Origin: Streptosporangium brasiliense
GTDB taxonomy: Bacteria; Actinomycetota; Actinomycetes; Streptosporangiales; Streptosporangiaceae
Length of the DNA: 64,000 nt
Direction of reading: 5' to 3'
Assembly: GCF_030811595.1 (NCBI RefSeq)
Contig: NZ_JAUSRB010000002.1
Location: 5,022,001-5,086,000, forward strand
Shown: in pieces, positions 7,381-15,253 of the stretch
How positions within the stretch are numbered: the stretch's first letter is position 1
Layout of the letters: each line of letters begins with the position of its first letter
Notes under the pieces: model-generated
Told to the model about the DNA's origin: nothing
The model's input: only the letters and a program-made list of their open reading frames with translations
Database searches by the model: none
Translations under genes and position numbers: made by a program

Positions 7381-8535
7381 TCAGGCGGTGGGGGCGCCGA
7401 ACCAGCGGGTGGCGGCGCGCCGGAACGCCTCGGGGTCGGGGCCGGGGCCCTCGGCCCAGGCCACAACGCCGTCGGGTCGGATCAGCAGGGCACCGAGTCC
7501 GAGGTCGTTGGCGACCGGGCCGGGGGCGTAGCGGATGCGGTCCTGCCAGTGGGCCGCGGTCTCCCGCAGGCTCTGCGCGGCGGTGAGGTCGAGGGCGACG
7601 CCCTGTCCTTCGCGCAGCAGGTCTCCGAGGTGGGTGCCGTCGCCGAAGCGGAAGTCCGGGGCGGTGAAGCCGACGGTCGGCTGGTTGTCGCCCAGGTCGT
7701 GGTGGTGGGCGAGCCCGGAGGTGGTGCGGAAGACGTGGGTGGTGCCGTCGATGGTGCGCAGCAGGTTGTGGACGAGCCGGCGCAGGGCTGGGGTGTTGGG
7801 GCCGGGGTTCATCGTGGCGACCTGGGCGCGCGACCAGTCGAGGACGGCGGCGCCGACGGGGTGGCGTTCGGCGGTGTAGGTGTCGAGCAGGTTCGCGGGG
7901 GCGGTGCCGTGGAGGGTGGCGGCGAGCTTCCAGCCGAGGTTCATGGCGTCGCCGATGCCGAGGTTGAGCCCTTGGCCGCCGAGCGGGGAGTGGATGTGGG
8001 CGGCGTCGCCGGCGAGCAGGACGCGGCCGTTGCGGTAGGTGCTGGTCTGCATGGCGCGGTCGGTGAAGCTGGAGGCGAGGTGGACCTCATTGATCGTCAC
8101 GTCGGTGCCGGAGATGCGGCGCAGGACCGTCTGGAGGTGGTCGCGGGTCAGCGGCTGGGAGCGGTCGAAGGCGCCGCCGTCGAAGTCCATCATGCCCAGG
8201 TGCCCTTCGAAGGGCGTGCGCAGGTACATGCCGGTCGGCGTCGAGTTGAAGCCCGGGTGCAGCTTGTCCGGGTCCTCGAAGGCGACGCGGGCGACGTAGC
8301 CGGTGAACAGCGGCTCGGTGCCGACGAAGTCGAAGCCCGCCAGGCGGCGCACCGTGCTGCGTCCGCCGTCGCATCCCACGAGCCGGCGCGCCCGGTACTC
8401 GCGCCCGCCGGCCCGGGCCAGGACGCCGTCGCCGTCCTGGTCGACGGCTTCGAGCGGGGCGTCGCGCACGATCCGCGCGCCGAGCGCGACCGCCCGCTCC
8501 TCCAGGACGCCGGTGACCGCTTCGAGGCTGGTCAT
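7381..8535 (-). CDS. FAD-dependent aromatic monooxygenase, C-terminal part (split gene)
   Basis: 384 residues starting MTSLEAVTGVLEERA. It contains the second FAD-binding motif RNGRVLLAGDAAHIHSPLGG and the following QGLNLGIGDAMNLGWKLAA, diagnostic of group A flavoprotein hydroxylases (PHBH/MhpA-type), plus DG-type residues LVGCDGGRSTVRR. The N-terminal Rossmann half is the separate frame at 8532-8903. The ATG overlaps that frame's TGA (ATGA, 8532-8535) and is preceded by GGAAGG three bases away, so it can be translated by coupling. Family members are normally one chain of about 500 residues. Either a one-base frameshift made a pseudogene or the enzyme is now made as two polypeptides. Confidence 0.75.
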   Translation of the reverse strand: MTSLEAVTGVLEERAVALGARIVRDAPLEAVDQDGDGVLARAGGREYRARRLVGCDGGRSTVRRLAGFDFVGTEPLFTGYVARVAFEDPDKLHPGFNSTPTGMYLRTPFEGHLGMMDFDGGAFDRSQPLTRDHLQTVLRRISGTDVTINEVHLASSFTDRAMQTSTYRNGRVLLAGDAAHIHSPLGGQGLNLGIGDAMNLGWKLAATLHGTAPANLLDTYTAERHPVGAAVLDWSRAQVATMNPGPNTPALRRLVHNLLRTIDGTTHVFRTTSGLAHHHDLGDNQPTVGFTAPDFRFGDGTHLGDLLREGQGVALDLTAAQSLRETAAHWQDRIRYAPGPVANDLGLGALLIRPDGVVAWAEGPGPDPEAFRRAATRWFGAPTA

Positions 8536-8903
8536 GATCCTTCCATCGCCGGGCCGGGCAGCCGGGGCGGGAGGGCGCCGGTATCGATGTCGGCGGCGTC
8601 CAGGCGCAGGCCCGCGAAGTGGCTCACGTCGCGCGGGGCGGGCGCCTCGTGCGCGTCGGGGTGCGCGCCGACCTGCTGCGCGTCGGCGCGTGAGGCGTCC
8701 AGGAGGGCGGTGAGCATCCCGCGGCGGTAGAACGCCTCGACGGACCCGGCGTTCAGGCCCCGCATCCCCAGCGGGAGCGCCCAGAACGGCGAGGCCGCCT
8801 GCGGGTTCTTCTCCAGTACCAGGACCGAGCAGTCGGCCAGGGCGAGTTCGCCGGCGAGGAACAGGCCCACCGGCCCGGCTCCCACGATCACCACGTCGTG
8901 CAT
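8532..8903 (-). CDS. FAD-dependent aromatic monooxygenase, N-terminal FAD-binding part (split gene)
   Basis: 123 residues from ATG 8903 (GGAGG upstream, 8-9 nt). Begins MHDVVIVGAGPVGLFLAGEL, the GxGxxG dinucleotide-binding fold of group A flavin monooxygenases, followed by CSVLVLEKN for FAD ribose contact. It ends LPGPAMEGS-stop, exactly where homologues read on into MTSLEAV. Restoring one base before the ATG would join the two frames. Its divergent neighbour is the remnant of a tetR gene, its probable former regulator. Confidence 0.75.
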   Translation of the reverse strand: MHDVVIVGAGPVGLFLAGELALADCSVLVLEKNPQAASPFWALPLGMRGLNAGSVEAFYRRGMLTALLDASRADAQQVGAHPDAHEAPAPRDVSHFAGLRLDAADIDTGALPPRLPGPAMEGS

Positions 8904-8989
8904 GTCGGTTCTCCTCCAGTCGCGAGTCCCCGGGCCGGCCGGGGCTCGTCGGGTGGGGGCCGTGCTCCGTGAAGCTCGAAGCCATACTC

Positions 8990-9032
8990 TTGGAGCATTG
9001 CTCCAATGTTGGAACCGTACTCCATGTTGGAG
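8990..9032. promoter_or_regulatory. Two operator-like palindromes between the monooxygenase and the tetR remnant
   Basis: TTGGAGCATTGCTCCAA (8990-9006) is a perfect palindrome with 8-bp arms. TACTCCA-TGT-TGGAGCA (9016-9032) is an imperfect second copy. Paired TGGAGTA/TGGAGCA half-sites are what a TetR dimer pair would bind; the cognate regulator gene at 9063 is broken. Confidence 0.65.
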
Positions 9033-9062
9033 CAGCGCACCAAACCTGGTGGGATGAGGGCA

Positions 9063-9170
9063 TGACCACACCGGCACCCCGGTCACGAAGGCGCAGGCAG
9101 GTGCTCTCGCGCGAGCGCGTCATCGAGGCGGCGTCGGGCTGCTGGACAACCGCGGCTACGTCGCCCTGCT
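9063..9170 (+). pseudogene. TetR family regulator, 5' fragment
   Basis: ATG 9063 begins MTTPAPRSRRRRQVLSRERV, the usual N-terminus of a TetR protein up to helix 1 (VIEAA). A one-base frameshift follows, after which a second frame reads GLLDNRGYVAL, still TetR-like. The DNA-binding and ligand domains are then absent and the sequence passes directly into a recombinase tail. It therefore cannot repress the monooxygenase. Confidence 0.7.
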
Positions 9171-9498
9171 CAAGCTCTACCTGGCTCGCGCCGGCTACAC
9201 CGCCGGGCCACTGTTCCGCGCCTCCATCAACGGCGCCGCCGGGCCGCTGTCCTATGACGCCGCCCACCACCGCCGGCAGACCTGCTGCGCCGCCGCACGC
9301 ATCGAGATCGACATCCGTCGACTGCGCCACGCCCACGCCACCGAGCTCATCAACGCCGGCGTGTCCATCGAGGCCGTGCGCCGACGCCTCGGCCACGCCT
9401 CCACCGAGACCACCCAGCTGTACGCGTTGCTCGACGACAAGGTTGCCGACGCCGAGATCCGCGCCGCACGCCGACGTCGGGGCCGGACAACGGGTTAA
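9171..9498 (+). pseudogene. Tyrosine recombinase (phage-type integrase) C-terminal fragment
   Basis: The frame ending in TAA at 9496-9498 reads LKLYLARAGYTAGPLFRASI, then RRLRHAHATELINAGVSIEA, LGHASTETTQLYALLDDKVA. This is the box II Arg, the His of LGH and the nucleophile Tyr region of tyrosine recombinases. The usual box II histidine position (HxLR) reads R here (IRRLRHAH). There is no start codon or N-terminal domain, so this is a remnant of an integrative element. Confidence 0.8.
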
Positions 9499-9697
9499 GA
9501 AAGCTTCGCGGCCAGGAACAGCCGCAGCTCACCGCAGTTATGATCCTTCTCAGTGCCAACGGCTGTCCGCCGGTTCCTCGACCCCGGGGACCTGCCCCCC
9601 TCGTGCTCTTGTTGTCTGCCCTTGTCGGCAATATGACGCTCACGCCTCGACCAGGCCGTCGTCACCCCGCTGCTCACTCCTGAGGCCGCTCGCTGGT

Positions 9698-10579
9698 TCA
9701 ACCGCCGGCGGGGCCGGCCACGCCCTTCATCGCTCGCAACTCGCCGAGCAGATCGCGGATGATCGCCGATCCGGCCAGCTCCGGCGTGGTCACATACCCC
9801 ACGTGGCGCTGCGGCGCACCGTCGCCGAGCTCGGCCGTCGCGACCTTGGCGGGCGCACCCACCGTGGACAGCCTGGGCACGATCGCCGCACCGAGTCCGT
9901 GCCCCACCATCGACATCACCACCCCGTCGTCCTCGACGGTGATGTCGCCGGGTGGAATCCACTCCTGCCGCGCCAGCCAGCGCCGGGTCTCACCCGCGCA
10001 GTTCTCATGCCAATCGATCATGGGCAGCGACCGCGGATCCGGATGCCCTTCCGGATAAGCCAGCAGGTACGGCTCCGCGTACAGTTCCTTCGTCACCAGC
10101 CCGTCCACGTACACCGGCAGCGAGACCACCCCCACATCGGCGCGCCCGTCCGCCACCTCCCCCGCGACCCCCCGCCCCAGATCAGGCACGATTCGCACGG
10201 TCACCGTCACCGTCGGATACCGCTGCCCGAACCGCACCAGCACCCTGGGCAGCAGGTGGAAGGCCGCACTGCGAAAGGCCGCCACCCGGATCGTCCCCGT
10301 GGCCTCGCCCCGCGCGGCAGTATGAGTGTCGACCTTCATGACCTCGATCAGCCGCAAGATGCGCCGTGCGTGCCCGACCGCAGCATTACCGGCCGGCGTG
10401 GCCCGGGCGCCGCCCCGCCCTCGCTGGAAGAGCACCGCGCCCATCTTCTTCTCCGCCGCGCGCAGGGCATGCGAGACCGCCGACTGCGTCAGTCCCAGCC
10501 GGACCCCCGCCGCCGAGACGCTGCCTTCGCCGTCCACCGCCACCAGCACGCGCAGCTCGGCCACACTCAGGTCATCCAC
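9698..10579 (-). CDS. LysR family transcriptional regulator
   Basis: About 293 residues from GTG 10579. N-terminal winged helix: LSVAELRVLVAVDGEGSVSA.GVRLGLTQSAVSHALRAAE, then LFQRGRGGARATPAG, followed by the two-lobed substrate-binding domain. The frame extends to ATG 10612, but that codon overlaps a T-N11-A type palindrome (10592-10610), so a start at 10579 is preferred; neither has a strong ribosome-binding site. It is divergent from the quinone oxidoreductase gene at 10676, its likely target. Confidence 0.85.
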   Translation of the reverse strand: MDDLSVAELRVLVAVDGEGSVSAAGVRLGLTQSAVSHALRAAEKKMGAVLFQRGRGGARATPAGNAAVGHARRILRLIEVMKVDTHTAARGEATGTIRVAAFRSAAFHLLPRVLVRFGQRYPTVTVTVRIVPDLGRGVAGEVADGRADVGVVSLPVYVDGLVTKELYAEPYLLAYPEGHPDPRSLPMIDWHENCAGETRRWLARQEWIPPGDITVEDDGVVMSMVGHGLGAAIVPRLSTVGAPAKVATAELGDGAPQRHVGYVTTPELAGSAIIRDLLGELRAMKGVAGPAGG

Positions 10580-10591
10580 GAGGGCGACAAC

Positions 10592-10610
10592 GTATGAAAA
10601 ATCCTCATAC
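10592..10610. promoter_or_regulatory. LysR-type binding site (T-N11-A dyad)
   Basis: GTATGA-N7-TCATAC, a perfect 6-bp dyad of the LysR consensus spacing, in the divergent region between the LysR gene and the quinone oxidoreductase gene. Confidence 0.65.
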
Positions 10611-10675
10611 ATTCCGTCTCATCCACAAATCCCACCCGCTACCTGCGCAACCGTGTGGCTCCTAGCGTCTACGGC

Positions 10676-11617
10676 ATGAGAGCAATGGTTGCAGAACGCC
10701 TTGGCGGACCCGATGTCCTGACCCCCGCCTACCTTCCCGACCCGGCGCCGGGCCCCGGCCAGACCCTCCTCGACGTCGAGGCCGCCGGACTCAACTTCGC
10801 CGACGCCGAACGCCTGCGCGGCGCCTACTTGCCGCCACAACTGCCGTTCATCCCCGGCGGCGAGGTCGTCGGCCGTGCCCCGGACGGTCGCCGCATGCTC
10901 GCCTTCGCCAGCAGTGCCTTCGCCACCAAGGTGCTGGTGAAGGATCCGGTCGAGATCCCCGAAGACCTCCCCGCGGGCGCCGCGCTCGCCCTCCTGGTCC
11001 AGGGCTTGACCGCCTGGCACCTTCTGCGTACGGCTGCGCGGATCCTCCCCGGCGAAACCGTTGTCGTCAACGCCGCAGCCGGAGGCGTCGGCCACCTGGC
11101 GATCCAGCTGGCCAAGGAGTTCGGCGCCGGACGGGTCATCGGCACCGCCTCCACCCCCGACAAACGTGCCCTGGTCCTCCGGCTCGGCGCCGACGCCGCT
11201 ATCCCCGGCGAGGCCGACGGCTACGCCGAGCGCATCCGCGAAGCCAACGGCGGCGCCCTCGCCGACGTGATCCTCGACGCCGTCGGCGGCCCCGTCTTCG
11301 AGGCAGCCCCTCATGCGCTGGCCCCCTTCGGCCGCCTGATCACCTACGGCACTTCCGGCGGGATCGACCCCACCCCCGTCGACCCCGGGATCCTCAGCGA
11401 GCGCAACATCACCGTCGGCGGCTACTGGCTGGGCGCCCACCTGCGCCTCCCCGACAGCCGTGCCGCCGCGCCGCTCCACGACCTGCTCGCCCTGACCGCC
11501 TCGGGACGCGTCCACCCCTTGGTGGGCGCCGAGTACCCTCTCGACCAGGCCGCAACCGCCCTCACCGCCCTGACCGCCCGCCGCACCACCGGCAAGGTCA
11601 TCCTCCGCATGGCGTGA
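10676..11617 (+). CDS. Zinc-independent quinone oxidoreductase-like MDR protein (NADPH:quinone reductase family)
   Basis: 313 residues, MDR superfamily. The N-terminal GroES-like half (LLDVEAAGLNFADAERLRG, FIPGGEVVG) lacks the zinc-binding Cys set. The Rossmann half has VVVNAAAGGVGHLAIQLAKE, the AAxGGVG nucleotide motif of quinone oxidoreductases. It reduces quinones or enones with NADPH. A start at ATG 10676 fits a leaderless transcript: TAGCGT at 10663-10668 lies 7 bases before it and no ribosome-binding site is seen. Divergent LysR and a LysR box lie immediately upstream. Confidence 0.88.
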   Translation: MRAMVAERLGGPDVLTPAYLPDPAPGPGQTLLDVEAAGLNFADAERLRGAYLPPQLPFIPGGEVVGRAPDGRRMLAFASSAFATKVLVKDPVEIPEDLPAGAALALLVQGLTAWHLLRTAARILPGETVVVNAAAGGVGHLAIQLAKEFGAGRVIGTASTPDKRALVLRLGADAAIPGEADGYAERIREANGGALADVILDAVGGPVFEAAPHALAPFGRLITYGTSGGIDPTPVDPGILSERNITVGGYWLGAHLRLPDSRAAAPLHDLLALTASGRVHPLVGAEYPLDQAATALTALTARRTTGKVILRMA

Positions 11618-11772
11618 AGCCCTTCTGTGGCGGAAGCCCGCTGTCCGCCTGCCTCCGGGACGGCGAAGGGCACCCCGCTCACCTGTCTCCCGGGAGGTGT
11701 GCAGGTGAGCACCCTGCGCCCCCGCTCTCCGGCAGTTGCCCCGACGCGTGCGGCCGTCCGGACGGACAGTGA

Positions 11773-12108
11773 TCCATCCGTCTGGCCATTGATCTGCGGC
11801 CCGGTGGGCGCGCGTTCTTCCGTTGGGACGACCTGGACGAGGAATCCGTCGCCACGATCGTGGTGGTCGACCCACCGCACCGTTCCGTGTTCAGGTGGGC
11901 AATCGAGGGCCTGCCGGAGGATGACGCACCCCAGACGCTTGTGGACTTCACCCTGGAGCCGGTGTCGGGCGGTACCCGGCTGCGCCTGGTGGAGAGCGGG
12001 TCCGCCCAGGCCGCCGCCGATGTGGCCCACGCTGCCCACAAGGCCAACAGTCAGGGATGGGACGCCGAGCTCGTCGACCTGGAGACCTACCTCGATGCGG
12101 CCGCCTGA
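11773..12108 (+). pseudogene. SRPBCC/AHSA1-type protein, N-terminally truncated
   Basis: The frame is open only from after a TGA at 11770-11772 and reads SIRLAIDLRPGGRAFFRWDD, then VVVDPPHRSVFRWA and SGGTRLRLVESG, the second half of AHSA1-like proteins (normally about 150 residues). The N-terminal beta strands and any start are missing. An internal GTG at 11857 or 11860 could only make a fragment. It sits directly before an ArsR remnant and a VOC gene, a common three-gene arrangement. Confidence 0.75.
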
Positions 12109-12362
12109 TGCAGAAGTGCGGGCCGTCGCGGTGTTCGCGGCGCTCGCCGATCCGACGCGGGGGGCGCTGCTGGAGGAGGTCGGCTGCGCCGGGCCCGCAA
12201 CCGTCACGGATCTGGCGCGACGGTTGCCGATCAGCCGCCATCCGCACCGCCCAGGTGTGGCTGGCCAGGTTCGCCAACAGGTGGGATGACGGGCTGACCG
12301 CGCTGGAACTCGCACTGGACGCCACCGGCACGAAGGAGTCGAGCAACAATGAACAAGCCTGA
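12095..12362 (+). pseudogene. ArsR family regulator with internal deletion and frameshift
   Basis: ATG 12095 overlaps the AHSA1 frame by 14 bases and encodes RAVAVFAALADPTRGALLEE and VTDLARRLPISR, the ArsR winged-helix start. After ISR the recognition helix is missing. A second frame resumes with AQVWLARFANRWDDGLTALE, the C-terminal helix of such regulators, and ends at 12362. The DNA-binding core is gone, so the protein is inactive. Confidence 0.75.
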
Positions 12363-12732
12363 ATTCACCGCCGGCCTGAACATCGCCATGAAGATCCCCA
12401 AGGCGCAGTACGAGGCCACCATGGCCTTCTACCGCGACACTCTGGGCTTCGACGTCAAGGAAGACGACGTCTCCTACGCTCCGACCGTCTCGAGAACTCA
12501 TTCGGTGCGGTTCGGCCCCAATACGCTGTGGCTCGACTGTGTCGGCAACTACAGCCGGTCCGACCTGTGGCTGCAGCTGCACACCGATGACCTGGACGCG
12601 GCGGCGGCCAAACCGGCCGACAGCGGTATCCACCCGTGTGACGAGGTCGAGCCCCTGGAGAGTCTCGATTCCAGGACCCACTGGATCAAGAACCCGGCCG
12701 GTGTCGTGCATCTGCTCGCGGAGTCCGGCTGA
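12349..12732 (+). CDS. VOC family (glyoxalase/bleomycin-resistance-like) protein
   Basis: 127 residues with the VOC fold pattern: FYRDTLGFDVKED, then RFGPNTLWLDCVG, LQLHTDDLDAA and a C-terminal KNPAGVVHLLAESG ending in the conserved glutamate. These proteins act as metal-dependent isomerases, dioxygenases or drug binders; the substrate is not predictable. The ATG follows GGCACGAAGGAGTCG, a usable ribosome-binding site, and overlaps the ArsR remnant by 14 bases. The original AHSA1-ArsR-VOC operon is therefore intact only for this last gene. Confidence 0.8.
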   Translation: MNKPEFTAGLNIAMKIPKAQYEATMAFYRDTLGFDVKEDDVSYAPTVSRTHSVRFGPNTLWLDCVGNYSRSDLWLQLHTDDLDAAAAKPADSGIHPCDEVEPLESLDSRTHWIKNPAGVVHLLAESG

Positions 12733-13050
12733 TCCCGATGTCGCGATGAGGCGTCCCAGCGAGGTGAGCAGCCCCCCTTGGCGGTAGCGCGGCGCCGAAC
12801 GCCCGGTTTCACGGGTCGCTCAAGCTTCGATGACACAAGCCCAAGGTTTCCTGTCGCAGCACAGTGGACGGCCTTCACGCCGCGACGGCGCAGGTCGTTG
12901 ACAGTGGTCAGGACGTGAGCGGCCGAGCGGCCCCATCGGTCGGACTTCCAGTTACCGGCTGACCAGAGCCAACACCGCCGCGTTCACCTGGTGACAGCTC
13001 CGTTTACGACAGGCCGTTCCCGGGCCGAGGGCCGTACGGTCCCCGTCGGC
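12733..13050. other. 318-base gap with a recombinase fragment
   Basis: No intact gene. Bases 12855-12950 hold the serine recombinase remnant described separately. Confidence 0.5.
12855..12950 (-). pseudogene. Serine recombinase (resolvase/invertase) N-domain fragment
   Basis: Minus-strand frame reads KSDRWGRSAAHVLTTVNDLR and RRGVKAVHC, matching the catalytic-domain segment DRLGRS...VL.TV..L..RGV of serine recombinases (about residues 60-95 of the family). The catalytic Ser region and the remainder are absent. Confidence 0.75.
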
Positions 13051-13635
13051 TCAGTTACCGACGGCTCGTTGCAGGACGGCTTGGATGTGATCGGGCTCGG
13101 TGGGGGCGTTGTCGAGGAGGATCGCGGTGCACAGTCCGTCGGAGGCCGCGACGAGGGCGGCGATGGCCGCAGGGTCGTCGGTCAGCGTAGTGGCGAGTTC
13201 GGCGATGTTCTCCCGCCAGCGTCGTGCCACGGGTCGCAGTGCGGGGCGGCGGGCGGCCAGGGTTGCCAGCTCGCGTTCGGCCAGGGCGCGTTCACGTCCG
13301 GAGCCGGCGGACTCGGCGATGAGGTGGGCCAGGCCGCTGAGCTTGTCGCCGGGGTTGTCGATGATGTCGCGGATGCGGGCGGTGTAGGCGTCGGCGACAG
13401 TCGTGAGGGCGGCGACGAGCAGGTCGTCGAGGGTCGCGAAGTAGTAGGTGCTCAGGGACGTCGTGGTGCCGGCCTGCTTGGCGACCGTGCGATGGGTGAC
13501 GCCGGCCGCGCCGTCGCGAGTGACCACGGCGAGGGTGGCCTCGATGATCTCCGCGCGTCGTTTCTCGCCACGCGCGCGGCGTCCGTCGACGTGCTCGCTG
13601 TCGTCGGCGGTGTCGTCCTTGCTGCTCCTCGGCAC
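13051..13635 (-). CDS. TetR family regulator of the adjacent MFS exporter
   Basis: 194 residues from GTG 13635. N-terminal GEKRRAEIIEATLAVVTRDG and VTHRTVAKQAGTTTSLSTYYF form the TetR helix-turn-helix; the C-terminal part is helical and ligand-binding. The gene begins 26 bases after the MFS gene ends on the same strand, so the two are co-transcribed. The large palindrome over the MFS promoter (15206-15252) is its probable operator, giving drug-responsive self-control. Confidence 0.88.
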   Translation of the reverse strand: MPRSSKDDTADDSEHVDGRRARGEKRRAEIIEATLAVVTRDGAAGVTHRTVAKQAGTTTSLSTYYFATLDDLLVAALTTVADAYTARIRDIIDNPGDKLSGLAHLIAESAGSGRERALAERELATLAARRPALRPVARRWRENIAELATTLTDDPAAIAALVAASDGLCTAILLDNAPTEPDHIQAVLQRAVGN

Positions 13636-13661
13636 GACCCTCAGGATAGTCGGACCATCGT

Positions 13662-15191
13662 TCAAACGTCGGTGTCGCGGTTCTGCGCCTCCCCGAGTGC
13701 GGGCACGTGACGCAGCATCCCGAGGCACAGCGCCGTGGCAGCGGCGACGGCGACCCCCGCGACCAGGGAAGCGATGTTGAGTCCGCTGGTGAAGGCCTGC
13801 TGGGCCGCCTTGACGGTCCCGGGCGGAAGGCTCTCGGTGATCGCCGCGGTCGCGTTCAGGCTGTCGGTGAGGGGGCCGGAGATCTCCGACGTCAGATCTT
13901 CGGGCACCGTCATCTGAGTGCGGTAGACGGCGGTGGTGAGACTGCCGAGCAGGGCGACGCCGACGGCGATGCCGAGTTCCTGGACCGTCTCGGAGAGCGA
14001 CGCCGCCGACCCGGATCGCGCTGCCGGCACCGCCCCCACCACCATGTCGGTGCCCAGGGCGGCGAGGGCGCCCAGCCCGAGATAGACGAACGCGAAGCCG
14101 ACTGCCACAGGGACCTCGTCGTCGAGTCCCGCGGTGGCGAGCAGCGCGTAGCCGGCGAGGGACGCCCCGAGGGCGGCGCCCATGACCGAGCCGGGGCGGA
14201 AGCGCCGGGCGACCAGGGGAGCACCGATGGCGGCGGCGAACATCGCCAGCGCCGGTGGTCCCATCCAGAGCCCCGCGTCGAAGGGCGTGAGCCCTTCGAC
14301 GAGCTGGAGGTACTGCGTGACCAGGTACATCGAGCCCCCGACTCCGACCAGGCCGATGAGCAGCACACTCAAGGCCACGGTGAAGGCCCGGTTGCCGAAC
14401 AGTGTCACGTCCAGCAGCGGGTCGGGGAGGCGGCGTTGGCGGCGTACGAACACGATTGCGGCCAGAACGCCCGCCACGGCGCAGACGAGGGTCGGGCCGC
14501 CGGGACCGTCGGAGGCGATGCGCTTGATGGCGTAGATGACCGGAAGGATCGCTGCCAGGGACAGGCCCACGCTGATCAGGTCCAGCCGGCCGGTGGACGG
14601 GGCCGCGTACTCGGGGAGCAGGGCGCGTGCCCCGGCCAGGACGACGAGGGCGACGGGCACCGCCGTCAGGAACGGCGCTCCCCACCAGAAGGAGTCCACC
14701 AGCGATCCGCCCACGATCGGCCCGGCGGCCATCCCGAGCGCGAACATCGTGGCCCAGACCCCGATCGCGACCGCGCGCTGACGCGCGTCGGGGAACATGT
14801 TCGAGATCAGCGACAGCGTGGAGGGCATGAGCGTCGCCCCGGCCACCCCCAGCAGGGCTCGCGCGAGGATCAACAGCTCGGCCGTGGGGGCGAACGCGGC
14901 GAACACCGAGGCCGCCGCGAAGGCGATCATCCCGGTCTTCAGCAACCGGCGCCGCCCGATCCGGTCACCCAGCGTGCCCATGGTGACGAGGAACCCGGCG
15001 ACGAGGAACCCGTAGGCGTCCATGATCCATAGCAGTTGGGTGGCTGACGGGGACAGATCGGCCGCCATGCTCGGCGCCACCAGGTACAGGACGGTCACGT
15101 CCAGTCCCAGCAGCACCGTCGGCAGGGCCAGCAGGCCCAGGCCCGCCCACTGGCGCGTCCCTGCCCGCGTGAACTGTTGCTGCGTCATCAT
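13662..15191 (-). CDS. DHA2-type major facilitator superfamily drug exporter
   Basis: 509 residues with about 14 hydrophobic segments. Motif A is GTLGDRIGRRRLLKTG after TM2; motif C-like GVAGATLMPSTLSLISNMFP occurs near TM4-5. Both match proton-coupled multidrug efflux pumps of the QacA/SmvA group. ATG 15191 (or the adjacent ATG 15188) follows AAGGGGA. A promoter with -35 TTGAAC and -10 TAGCGT lies inside a 47-bp palindrome upstream. The downstream tetR is the likely repressor. Confidence 0.92.
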   Translation of the reverse strand: MMTQQQFTRAGTRQWAGLGLLALPTVLLGLDVTVLYLVAPSMAADLSPSATQLLWIMDAYGFLVAGFLVTMGTLGDRIGRRRLLKTGMIAFAAASVFAAFAPTAELLILARALLGVAGATLMPSTLSLISNMFPDARQRAVAIGVWATMFALGMAAGPIVGGSLVDSFWWGAPFLTAVPVALVVLAGARALLPEYAAPSTGRLDLISVGLSLAAILPVIYAIKRIASDGPGGPTLVCAVAGVLAAIVFVRRQRRLPDPLLDVTLFGNRAFTVALSVLLIGLVGVGGSMYLVTQYLQLVEGLTPFDAGLWMGPPALAMFAAAIGAPLVARRFRPGSVMGAALGASLAGYALLATAGLDDEVPVAVGFAFVYLGLGALAALGTDMVVGAVPAARSGSAASLSETVQELGIAVGVALLGSLTTAVYRTQMTVPEDLTSEISGPLTDSLNATAAITESLPPGTVKAAQQAFTSGLNIASLVAGVAVAAATALCLGMLRHVPALGEAQNRDTDV

Positions 15192-15205
15192 GTCCCCTTC
15201 GCTCC

Positions 15206-15252
15206 CATCATGTTGAACGCTAGTACAACTTGTACTATCGTTCAACATGATG
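15206..15252. promoter_or_regulatory. 47-bp near-perfect palindromic operator containing the MFS promoter
   Basis: Arms CATCATGTTGAACG (15206-15219) and CGTTCAACATGATG (15239-15252) surround TAGTACAA-C-TTGTACTA (15221-15237). There is one mismatched pair (15220/15238) in 23. On the minus strand it holds -35 TTGAAC (15245-15240), a 17-bp spacer and -10 TAGCGT (15222-15217). Because of the symmetry, a similar promoter-like pair (TTGAAC, 17 bp, TATCGT) exists on the plus strand. Confidence 0.85.
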
Positions 15253-15253
15253 A

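Noticed and set aside
7354-8730. 458-codon plus-strand frame opposite the FAD monooxygenase
   Set aside because: It is the antisense shadow of a recognisable flavoprotein; its Val/Gly/Ala repeat composition is that of reverse-complement coding.
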